Shown here one piece after another: positions 1-7,438 of a stretch of DNA of 64,000 nucleotides. A program made the position numbers and the translations under genes. The stretch comes from JANWXD01 sp037446115 (GTDB taxonomy: Bacteria; Acidobacteriota; Terriglobia; Bryobacterales; Bryobacteraceae): contig JBBIJF010000010.1 in the NCBI GenBank assembly GCA_037446115.1, forward strand, positions 62,001 to 126,000, in the 5' to 3' direction. The notes under the pieces were generated by a model, which saw only the letters and a list, made by a program, of their open reading frames with translations, was not told the origin of the DNA and made no database searches. Positions within the stretch are counted from its first letter, which is position 1; each line of letters starts with the position of its first letter.

Positions 1-944
1 TTGGCCCAGCGAGACTGCTGCACCTGGAAGGCGTGCATTTCCACGGGCAGTTCCGAGGGGGAGTCCAGAGCCGGCAGGTAAATGAAGCGCCAGCCTTTCA
101 GCTGCGCGCGATAGCTCAGGTCGCAGTCCTCGGTCAGCGTATCGTGCTCCCAGCCGCCGGCGTCCTCGATCATGGCGCGGCGCAAGACGCCGGCCGTGCC
201 GTTGAAGTTGAAGAACAGGCCTGCGCCGCACCGAGCCGTGTGCTCGAGGACAAAGTGACCGTCGAGCAAGATGCCCTGCACCTCGGTGAGGATGTTGTAA
301 TGCCGGTTCAAGTAACTCCAGCGCGTCTGGACCAACCCCACTTTGGGGTCCGTGAAAAAGTGCACGGTGCGCATGAGGAAATCGGGCGGGGGCACGAAAT
401 CGGCGTCGAAAATTGCGATCAGGTCGCCTGTGGCGGTCTTCAGTCCTTCCTGTAAAGCGCCGGCTTTGAACCCCTGGCGGTGCGTCCGGTGGTGGTATTC
501 GATGGGGTAGCCTTGCGCGCGGTAGCGGGCCACCAAGGCTTCGGTAAAGGGACGGGTCTCGTCGGTCGAGTCATCGAGCACCTGAATCTGGAGCAGCTCG
601 CGCGGGTACTCCATGGCGAGGACGGATTCGATCAGCCGCGCGACGACGTAGCGCTCGTTGTAAATCGGAAGCTGAATCGTCACTCGCGGAAGCCGCTCGA
701 AACGGGCCGGGGGCTCTTTGGGCAGCCGTTTCCGGTACTTGAAATAGGTCCGGATGATCTCCAGCCGGTACAGGCCGTAGATGGACAGGATCGCCAGAAT
801 GGTGAAATAAGGAATGAGCAGGCACCAGTCAAACCAGCTCAGCTGGTGAATGCCGGCAAAAGTGTCATCGGTGAGGTTGCGAAGTGCGCGCCGCACCGGG
901 GAAGGCGTGGCGAGCCAGGCCAGAACCAAGGGACCGAGTGCCAT
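1..944 (-). CDS. Processive family-2 glycosyltransferase (cellulose synthase/CslA-like), 3' end cut off by window edge
   Basis: A membrane glycosyltransferase of the GT2 processive type that would polymerise a beta-linked polysaccharide from a nucleotide sugar at the inner membrane. About 314 codons are visible and the frame is open at the left edge. One membrane segment lies near residues 39-59. The GT-A catalytic motifs follow in order: IQLPIYNE (about 90), LDDSTDET (about 120), FDADF (about 178), TEDCDLSYR (about 270) and QQSRW just before the edge. TED plus QxxRW is the signature of processive enzymes such as BcsA and CslA. The ATG at 944 has a good Shine-Dalgarno, GAAGGAG at 956-950. The usual C-terminal membrane helices must lie outside the window. 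Family assignment is firm; the sugar (glucose or mannose) is not determinable. Confidence 0.9.
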   Translation of the reverse strand, partial: MALGPLVLAWLATPSPVRRALRNLTDDTFAGIHQLSWFDWCLLIPYFTILAILSIYGLYRLEIIRTYFKYRKRLPKEPPARFERLPRVTIQLPIYNERYVVARLIESVLAMEYPRELLQIQVLDDSTDETRPFTEALVARYRAQGYPIEYHHRTHRQGFKAGALQEGLKTATGDLIAIFDADFVPPPDFLMRTVHFFTDPKVGLVQTRWSYLNRHYNILTEVQGILLDGHFVLEHTARCGAGLFFNFNGTAGVLRRAMIEDAGGWEHDTLTEDCDLSYRAQLKGWRFIYLPALDSPSELPVEMHAFQVQQSRWA

Positions 945-946
945 AG

Positions 947-2365
947 GTGCTCCTTCAGAACATCCGCCGCTTCGACCGGATCAGGACGGCTCCCGTCGCA
1001 GTTGCAATCCTCGGCTTGCTTACCGAGGCCCTGTGGCTGCACTTGAGGGCGTATGAACCTCTGCGCCGCCACCTGGTGGAAGCGATTGTCGTTTATGTGC
1101 TTGCATCCCTAGTCTACATGATCTCGGTATGGGTGGTGCTGCAACGCGCAGGCTCACCCGGGCGGGGTTTGCTGCTTCTGGTTGTGGCTTTCGCCCTGCT
1201 GTTCCGGCTCACGGTGTGGCCTCTGTCGCCGGCGCTGTCCGACGACGTGTTCCGCTACCGCTGGGAAGGGAAAGTGCAGGGGTACGGGGGCAACCCATAC
1301 CAGGTGCGACCGAACGATCCGGAATGGGCGCACCTGCGGGACGCCGCGTTTCCCCTGGTTCCGGGCCGCGATTTCCCCGCAGGCTACGGGCCGTTGATCG
1401 AACATCTGCAAGCGTTGACCTACCGGATTGCGGCGGCGGCAACGGACGATCCTTTCCGGCAGGCGTTCTGGTTTAAAGCGCCGGCGGCGCTCTTCGATCT
1501 GGGCCTGATCCTGGCGCTCGCATGGCTACTCGCCTTGCGGGGATTGCCGCTCGAACACGTCCTGATTTATGCGTGGTCGCCTATGCCGGTGATGGAGTTC
1601 TGGGGGACGGGGCACAATGATTCTCTGCCGGTTCTGTGTGTGGTTGTGGCTTTGGCGTTTGCGGTTCGAGAGCGCTGGACGGCGGCCTTTGGCGCGCTTT
1701 CCCTGGGCGTGGCGGCAAAGCTGTGGCCGGTCATCCTGCTGCCCGCCTTCCTCCGGTGGAGCGGCCGGCGGCGCGCGGGCTGGCTCCGCGCCTGGCCCGT
1801 CGCGCCGGTCTTCGTGGTGCTGTGGTGGCCCTACCGAAGCGACGTCGAGTACAACATCCGGTTCATGAGCGGCTTTGTCGGCGGCTGGCGCAACAACGAC
1901 AGTTTTTTCGGGCTGCTGCTGTGGCTCGCCGAAGATATCTACCGGGCCAAATACACGGCCTTCGCGTTGATCGCGGCTGCCGCAGTGCTCGCAGCCTGGC
2001 GCTGCCGGACGCTCGAAAAGGCGTCACTGGCGGCCATCACGTCCCTGCTGGTGATCTCTGCCAACGTCCATCCCTGGTATTTGACGTGGCTGCTTCCCCT
2101 GCTCGTGTTTCAGCCTGTGCCCGGGCTGCTGCTGTGGACGGCCCTAGTGCCGCTCGCCTACCATGCGGTGATTCCCTGGATCGAACTGGGCCAATGGCAC
2201 GGCTCGACGCCCTACCGCTGGTGGATCTACGTCCCGGTGTACGGCATGCTGGTCGGCGGCTGGCTGCGGGAGCGCTTCAGGCCGCTTCGTTCATCATCGC
2301 CACAATCACCTGCTCAACCTCCCGAGCCACGGGCTCCAGCTCCGGGCCGGGGAAAAACTTCATGA
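947..2365 (+). CDS. Polytopic GT-C type mannosyltransferase-like membrane protein (DUF2029/GT87 or MptB-like)
   Basis: An integral membrane protein of about 472 residues with roughly ten hydrophobic segments. Conserved patches match polyprenyl-phosphate-sugar dependent GT-C enzymes: SDDVFRYRWEGKVQ near residue 96 (acidic pair in the first periplasmic loop), GHND near 222, KLWPVILLP and HPWYLTW near 375. Such enzymes add mannose or another hexose from a lipid carrier to a glycolipid on the periplasmic side. The GTG start at 947 leaves only two bases to the start of the divergent GT2 gene and has no clear ribosome site, so a downstream start (for example TTG at 1016) is possible. The 3' end overlaps the convergent DUF302 gene by 89 bases. 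Head-to-head placement with the GT2 gene suggests a shared glycan role, which is inference. Confidence 0.8.
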   Translation: MLLQNIRRFDRIRTAPVAVAILGLLTEALWLHLRAYEPLRRHLVEAIVVYVLASLVYMISVWVVLQRAGSPGRGLLLLVVAFALLFRLTVWPLSPALSDDVFRYRWEGKVQGYGGNPYQVRPNDPEWAHLRDAAFPLVPGRDFPAGYGPLIEHLQALTYRIAAAATDDPFRQAFWFKAPAALFDLGLILALAWLLALRGLPLEHVLIYAWSPMPVMEFWGTGHNDSLPVLCVVVALAFAVRERWTAAFGALSLGVAAKLWPVILLPAFLRWSGRRRAGWLRAWPVAPVFVVLWWPYRSDVEYNIRFMSGFVGGWRNNDSFFGLLLWLAEDIYRAKYTAFALIAAAAVLAAWRCRTLEKASLAAITSLLVISANVHPWYLTWLLPLLVFQPVPGLLLWTALVPLAYHAVIPWIELGQWHGSTPYRWWIYVPVYGMLVGGWLRERFRPLRSSSPQSPAQPPEPRAPAPGRGKTS

Positions 2366-2657
2366 GCGCAGTGGGCAGCAGCGTGGCCAGCTTGTTGACC
2401 TCCCCGGAGCAGTAGACCGAGATGCGGCAGGGCAGCGCCGTGGAAACGGCTCCGTTGGCTTCGAGCACTTTTTTGGCCTGTTGCGGGTTACAGACCTCGT
2501 AGATGCGGCATTCACCGCCGAAGTCCACTCCCTTTTCCCGCATTTTCTCCCTGAGATCGTGGACGGCGATGATGCCGAACTTGTGGCGCGCGGCGGCCTC
2601 CTGGAGCCGTCGGTCAATCTCCTCCAGCGGGCGCCGGGATTCGACTTCGTAGACCAT
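2277..2657 (-). CDS. DUF302 domain protein
   Basis: A cytosolic protein of 126 residues that is almost entirely one DUF302 domain: a Phe/Gly/Val-rich strand (FGIIAVHDL) near residue 27, then EVCNPQQAKKVLEAN, LPCRISVYCSGEVNKLATLLP, and a C-terminal helix. The family is small and of unknown biochemical role. A Shine-Dalgarno GGGAGG precedes the ATG. It lies downstream of the UspA gene on the same strand with a 90-base gap that carries a duplicated stretch of the UspA 3' end. Its own 3' end is antisense to the end of the mannosyltransferase gene. Co-expression with the stress protein is plausible but unproven. Confidence 0.85.
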   Translation of the reverse strand: MVYEVESRRPLEEIDRRLQEAAARHKFGIIAVHDLREKMREKGVDFGGECRIYEVCNPQQAKKVLEANGAVSTALPCRISVYCSGEVNKLATLLPTALMKFFPGPELEPVAREVEQVIVAMMNEAA

Positions 2658-2660
2658 AGC

Positions 2661-2767
2661 TCGTTGCCTCCCTGTAATGATTCCTTTTCAATGAGAACGG
2701 CAGATGCCGATCATGTCGGGCGTAGCGGGTGTCGTTGCCTCTCCCCATCATGATTCCTTTTCAATGA
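2661..2767. repeat. Short direct repeat, duplicated end of UspA gene plus ribosome-site spacer
   Basis: Bases 2661-2694 and 2732-2767 are imperfect direct copies: both start TCGTTGCCTC and both contain an identical core, TGATTCCTTTTCAATGA. The right copy is the true 3' end and stop of the UspA gene. The left copy includes the spacer and ribosome site of the DUF302 gene. The arrangement looks like the scar of a tandem duplication followed by loss of the duplicated gene body. Confidence 0.75.
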
Positions 2768-3605
2768 CCGTGAGGACGGCGCAAGGGGCATGCCGGACCA
2801 CCCGCACGGTGGTCGTCCCCAGAACCGTCGTGTCGAAGAAGCGGCGGTGGCGCGCGCCCATGACCAGCAGATCGCAGCGCAACTCGGAGGTTGCGGCGAT
2901 GATTTCCCGGGCTGCTTCGCCTTTGCGCGTCACTTCGCGGATGGAGCAGAGCGTGCGCACCTCGGCGGGCACCCAAGCGCAGAGGTCGGCGATGGCGTCT
3001 CGTGCGCCGGGTTCCGCCACATGGAGCACGGTGAGTTCCGCCCCGAAACAATGGGCCATTTGGGCGGCATAGGCCAGCGAACGGCGCGCCACGGCGGAGT
3101 CGTTGACGGGGCAGACGATGTGACGGGGGCTGTCGAAGGGCTCCGGACCGCTTTCCGACGGGCGAACGGTCAGCACCGGCACCGGGCTTTCCCTCAGAAC
3201 CCGTTCGGCCACGGAGCCAAGCATGAGCCGGTTTACACCGCTGCGTCCGTGGGTGCCCAGGGCGATCAAATCGGCCGGCAGCTCCCGCACCGTGCGCAGG
3301 ATGCCGTCTACCGGCAGCGCTTCCACCACCCGCGTCTGGACCGCGCCGGCCCTGTCTTTTAGAGTGGAGGCCACGAATCGCGTCAGGCTCTGCCGGGCCT
3401 GCTCGACCCATTCCCGGCGCTGGCGCCGCATTTCTTCCAGGCGGCTCTCGGTAAAGTACGGGGGCGGCAGAAAGAGATCGGCGAACAGCGCCGTGAGGCG
3501 TGCGCCGGAGCAGCGGCTCAGGGCGTCCCCGAAACGCAGGCCGAGGGCGGAGATCTCGCTGAAATCCACAGGGCAGAGGATGTGCTGAACGGAGGAAGCG
3601 GGCAT
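2748..3605 (-). CDS. Tandem-domain universal stress protein (UspA family)
   Basis: A cytosolic stress protein of 285 residues made of two Usp domains. Domain 1 (about 5-150) begins ILCPVDFSE and carries an intact nucleotide-binding signature G-x2-G-x9-GS within GTHGRSGVNRLMLGSVAE, so it probably binds ATP. Domain 2 (about 155-283) begins HIVCPVNDS and has a degenerate version, GARHRRFFDTTVLGTT, so it may not. The ATG at 3605 has no strong ribosome site; a -10-like GAGAAT lies 7 bases upstream on the minus strand. It is divergent from the TonB-dependent receptor at 3765. Family assignment is firm; the inducing stress is unknown. Confidence 0.93.
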   Translation of the reverse strand: MPASSVQHILCPVDFSEISALGLRFGDALSRCSGARLTALFADLFLPPPYFTESRLEEMRRQRREWVEQARQSLTRFVASTLKDRAGAVQTRVVEALPVDGILRTVRELPADLIALGTHGRSGVNRLMLGSVAERVLRESPVPVLTVRPSESGPEPFDSPRHIVCPVNDSAVARRSLAYAAQMAHCFGAELTVLHVAEPGARDAIADLCAWVPAEVRTLCSIREVTRKGEAAREIIAATSELRCDLLVMGARHRRFFDTTVLGTTTVRVVRHAPCAVLTVIEKES

Positions 3606-3680
3606 TGCGGCAATTCTCTATCCGCAAGGATGCAGATAACCCCGGGAGGTGACAGCGGTGATGAAAGTGCAAAATTTTAC

Positions 3681-3709
3681 TTGCGGCTTCCGGGGACTCG
3701 TGATAAGAT
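3681..3709 (+). promoter_or_regulatory. Predicted sigma-70 promoter for the first TonB-dependent receptor
   Basis: TTGCGG at 3681-3686 and TAAGAT at 3704-3709 are separated by exactly 17 bases in a locally AT-rich stretch. A start near 3716 would give a leader of about 49 bases containing GGAGG at 3755-3759 before the ATG at 3765. Confidence 0.5.
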
Positions 3710-3764
3710 CGCCCCAGCCTCCTCGCAACAAGTCATTCTATTTCGATCATTTCCGGAGGCCGAC

Positions 3765-6700
3765 ATGAAGGGGAATCGCGCAGGCTGGCAGGCAAGGGCG
3801 TCGTGGCTTGCTGCCGCATCGGTACTGGCGGCGTGCGTTGCGGTGCCGCCGTCGCTTCAGGCCCAGGTGCTCTACGGCTCGATCGTGGGCAACGTACGGG
3901 ACGCCAGTGACGCTGCGGTGGTGGGCGCCGCCGTCTCGATCACGAATCTCCGGACCAATGAGGTCCGGCAGGCAACCACCAACGAATTCGGACAGTACAA
4001 CTTCCCCACCGTTCAGCCGGGCACGTACGCCGTGAAAGTGACCAAGGAGGGATTCGCCGCCTTCAGCCAGGAAAACGTCGGCGTCACGATCAACTCCGTG
4101 ACGCGTGTGGATGTGACCTTGCAGGTGGGCGCGGTCACGGAGGCGGTGACGGTGAGCGCTGCGGCGGCAGCCTTGCAAACCGACCGGTCGGAAGTGCGGG
4201 CCGAGATTGTGGGCAAGCAACTGGTTGACTTGCCGGTGGCCATCGGGCGCAACTACCAGCAGCTGTTCCGCGCCCTGCCCGGCTTCAGCCCCCCGGTGAA
4301 CGCCCATTCCATCCCGACGAATCCCTCCCGAGCCCTCCGGTTTAACGTCAACGGCGCCAGCGACGCCTCCAACAACACGCGCATTGACGGTGCAAGTTCG
4401 ACGGTGATCCAGTTGCCGTGGATTGTGGCCTACATTCCGTCGCTGGAGGCGATCGAGACGGTCAATGTCGTGACCAACAGCTTTGACGCCGAACAGGGCC
4501 TTGCCGGGGGTGCGGCCATCAGCCTGCAAACTCGAAGCGGGACCAACGAGCTGCACGGGGCCGTCTACGAATACCACACCAACCAGCGGCTGAAAGCGAA
4601 GCCGTTCTTTCTCCCCCAGGGGCAAGGCAAGCCCAAGCTCATCAACAACCAGTTCGGCGCGGCGGCGGGCGGCCCCTTCAAACGCGACAAACTGTTTTAC
4701 TTTGTGGCCTACGAAGGAACCTACGACCGCCAGAGTGCCTCCCGCTTTGGAACAGTTCCCACCGCCGAAATCAAACGGGGAGATATGTCTGCCTCCCCGC
4801 GCCCGATCTATGACCCGCTCACCGGGAACCCGGACGGCAGCAACCGCGCGCCCTTCCCGGATAATCTCGTGCCGGCGTCCCGCCAGGATTCGATTGCCCG
4901 CAGGCTGGCCGATCTCACGCCGCCTCCGAACCTGAGCGGCCTGAGCAGCAATTACTTCGTGACGGCTCCGTTCAAATTCAACCGCAACACGGTAGACTCC
5001 AAAGTGAATTACAACGCCACAGACAGGCTGAACATGTTCGCGCGTTTCAGCCTGCTGCGTTACAGCAGTTTCAACCGGGAGCTGTTCGACGAGCTTGGCG
5101 GGCCGCCCATCGCCGGCGGCAACCCCGGTAATTCCCATGGAGGGACTTACTCAACCACCGTGGCGGTGAACTATGTCGTGAGCCCGAATTTCGTCATCGA
5201 CGCTTATTACGGCTACACACGCATGGACACCAGCTCGGAGCAGCGACGGCTGGAGGAGAAGCTGGGCCTGGATTTCCTGGGCATCCCGGGTACGAACGGC
5301 CCGCGGCGCTTCGAGGGGAGCTGGCCCACCTTCGCCATTGACAGCTACACGAACATCGGGACGAACGACAATTTCATGCCCTACTATCGCCGCGATCCGC
5401 AGTATCAATACGTGGCCAACTTCAACTGGACGAAGGGCACGCACAACGTGCGCTTCGGCTTCGATTTGTACCGCCAACATCTCAACCAGAGCCAGGCGGA
5501 GTTCGTGGGGGGAGGCGGCGTGCACGGCGGACAGGGTGGCTTCACTTTCTCGGGCGGACCTACTCTCACACGCGGCGGTCCCTCGGCCAACCAGTTCAAC
5601 AGCTACGCCACGTTTCTGCTCGGATTGCCCACAACCATCGGGAAGATTCTCCAGGTGCCGGACGAGTACAATCTGCGGGCCTGGCTCTACAGTTTTTACG
5701 TCCGCGATCGCTGGAGCCTCACGCGGAAACTGACGTTGAGCTACGGCACGCGCTGGGAATACTTCCCCTTCCCCACTCGCGCGGACCGGGGCATGGAAAT
5801 TTACGATCCGGCGACCAACAAGGTGCATGTGTGCGGCGTGGGCCGCATACCCAGAGATTGCGGCGTGGAGGTCGGCAAGAGGTATTTTGCGCCCCGCGTG
5901 GGACTGGCCTACCGTGCCACACCCACTCTGGTGCTGCGGGCCGGCTACGGGATCACGATTGATCCCTTTATGGCCACTGAGTTCATGCGTGCCGAATATC
6001 CGGTTCTGATTCCCTTTGTGGCCGAAGGGCAAAATGCGTTCCAGCCGGTAGGAAGACTCAGAGACGGCATTCCGCCGATTACGGCGCCGGAGCTCGGCGA
6101 CGGCGTCATTGATATTCCCGCCCGGTTCGGGTTTGCGGGCTGGCCGCAGAAGCTGCGCCGCGGCTATTTGCAGTCCTGGAATGTCACCGTCCAGAAGGAA
6201 CTGCCCGCAAGCTTCATCGGTTCGGTAGCCTACGTGGCGACCCGGGAAACCAAGAAGCTCGGCTATTTCGATATCAACTCCGGACAAGTGATCGGACGCG
6301 GGCAGGCGGGCCGGCCGCTGTTTCAGCAGTTCGGCCGCACCGCGCCGACCACGTTTGTGATGCCGCTCGGCACGGGCCAGTACAACGCCATGCAGGCTAC
6401 GCTGGACCGGCGCTTCACTGCCGGCTTGCAGTTAGGGATCAACTACACCTGGTCCAAGTCCGTCGGCATCATTGACAACACGGCCAACCAGCCCGCAGTG
6501 CGCGCCTGGGACTATTTCCATCTCAACCGGGCGGTCCGGAGTTTCGATCGCACGCACAACCTTCACATCACCAACATCTGGGAACTGCCGTTCGGCAAGG
6601 GGCGGCGCTGGGCCACGCAGGGTGTCGGGGCGGCCCTCCTGGGTGGGTGGCAGCTCAACAACGTGCTGGGCCTGATGAGCGGCACGCCCTTCACCGTGAC

Positions 6701-7142
6701 GGCTTCGGGGGCTTCGTTGGATCTGCCGGGGAGCACGCAGCGGGCCGACCAGGTCAAGCCCGTGGTTCGCAAGCTGGGAGGCGTGGGCCGGGGCCAGTCC
6801 TATTTCGACCCGCTGGCCTTCCGGCCAGTGACGGAACCCCGGTTCGGGACCGCAGGGTTCAACTCCCTGCGCGGTCCAGGCCTCGTCAACTGGGATTTCG
6901 GCCTCTTCCGCGAGTTCTCGGTTTCCGACCGCTGGAAGGTTCAGTTCCGGGCCGAGGCGTTTAACTTCACCAACACGCCCCACTTCAGCAACCCCGGGAC
7001 CAACGTGTCCAACCTCACGTTGAATCCCGACGGGTCCATCCGCAGTCTGGGCGGGTTCACGGAGATCACAAGCACGACCAACCTGGCGCGCGAGGGAATT
7101 GACGAGCGGCAATTCCGGCTGGGGTTGCGCGTGAGCTTTTGA
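3765..7142 (+). CDS. TonB-dependent receptor, Oar-like, with N-terminal carboxypeptidase-regulatory-like domain
   Basis: An outer-membrane protein of 1125 residues, probably a gated channel for large nutrients. A Sec signal peptide occupies about residues 1-34 (cleavage around LQAQ). A carboxypeptidase-regulatory-like/Cna-B fold follows (about 36-120, with GSIVGNVRD and NEFGQYNFPTVQPGTYAV), then a plug domain (about 130-260, including FNVNGASDASNNTRIDGA) and a long beta-barrel ending RLGLRVSF with the terminal Phe expected for BAM insertion. This layout is typical of the expanded acidobacterial Oar-like receptors. The ATG at 3765 was chosen because GGAGG sits five bases upstream and the signal peptide begins there. 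No TonB, ExbB/D or SusD-like gene lies nearby, so the substrate cannot be told from context. Confidence 0.93.
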   Translation: MKGNRAGWQARASWLAAASVLAACVAVPPSLQAQVLYGSIVGNVRDASDAAVVGAAVSITNLRTNEVRQATTNEFGQYNFPTVQPGTYAVKVTKEGFAAFSQENVGVTINSVTRVDVTLQVGAVTEAVTVSAAAAALQTDRSEVRAEIVGKQLVDLPVAIGRNYQQLFRALPGFSPPVNAHSIPTNPSRALRFNVNGASDASNNTRIDGASSTVIQLPWIVAYIPSLEAIETVNVVTNSFDAEQGLAGGAAISLQTRSGTNELHGAVYEYHTNQRLKAKPFFLPQGQGKPKLINNQFGAAAGGPFKRDKLFYFVAYEGTYDRQSASRFGTVPTAEIKRGDMSASPRPIYDPLTGNPDGSNRAPFPDNLVPASRQDSIARRLADLTPPPNLSGLSSNYFVTAPFKFNRNTVDSKVNYNATDRLNMFARFSLLRYSSFNRELFDELGGPPIAGGNPGNSHGGTYSTTVAVNYVVSPNFVIDAYYGYTRMDTSSEQRRLEEKLGLDFLGIPGTNGPRRFEGSWPTFAIDSYTNIGTNDNFMPYYRRDPQYQYVANFNWTKGTHNVRFGFDLYRQHLNQSQAEFVGGGGVHGGQGGFTFSGGPTLTRGGPSANQFNSYATFLLGLPTTIGKILQVPDEYNLRAWLYSFYVRDRWSLTRKLTLSYGTRWEYFPFPTRADRGMEIYDPATNKVHVCGVGRIPRDCGVEVGKRYFAPRVGLAYRATPTLVLRAGYGITIDPFMATEFMRAEYPVLIPFVAEGQNAFQPVGRLRDGIPPITAPELGDGVIDIPARFGFAGWPQKLRRGYLQSWNVTVQKELPASFIGSVAYVATRETKKLGYFDINSGQVIGRGQAGRPLFQQFGRTAPTTFVMPLGTGQYNAMQATLDRRFTAGLQLGINYTWSKSVGIIDNTANQPAVRAWDYFHLNRAVRSFDRTHNLHITNIWELPFGKGRRWATQGVGAALLGGWQLNNVLGLMSGTPFTVTASGASLDLPGSTQRADQVKPVVRKLGGVGRGQSYFDPLAFRPVTEPRFGTAGFNSLRGPGLVNWDFGLFREFSVSDRWKVQFRAEAFNFTNTPHFSNPGTNVSNLTLNPDGSIRSLGGFTEITSTTNLAREGIDERQFRLGLRVSF

Positions 7143-7320
7143 TCGCGACTGCTGGGAAAATCGCTGCCCGGCGGTGCCGTGCGGCGATGCGGTCCTGCAT
7201 CGTTGGCTGACCTCTTGCGCGGGGCGCGCCGGGTTTGCCTCGGCTGGAGCCAAGCCGTTCCGCCGGATCCGCTGCGGAACTCTTTGTTGGGACGCGGCGG
7301 GCCGGCCCAAGGTGCTCGCT

Positions 7321-7365
7321 TTACACGTACTTCACACCGCGGATTAACCAAGTAAATGTAAATTG
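7321..7365 (+). promoter_or_regulatory. Possible promoter region in the 296-base gap between the two receptors
   Basis: The gap 7143-7438 is the longest non-coding stretch in the window and becomes AT-rich at 7321-7370. Candidate elements are TTCACA at 7332-7337 with TAAATG at 7354-7359 (16-base spacing), or TTTACA at 7321 with a poor -10. A small GATGC...GCATC stem-loop lies near 7188-7205. No riboswitch or small gene was recognised. Confidence 0.3.
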
Positions 7366-7438
7366 TCGCTGCTCGCAAACCACCGTGGATAACTCTTCGA
7401 GGACCGCCTCCGAAAGATGCGGTACAGGAGGTCAGAAA

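Noticed and set aside
7143..7438. Possible riboswitch before the second receptor gene
   Set aside because: Cobalamin, TPP or other conserved riboswitch cores were not recognisable; only an AT-rich promoter-like stretch and a small hairpin were seen.
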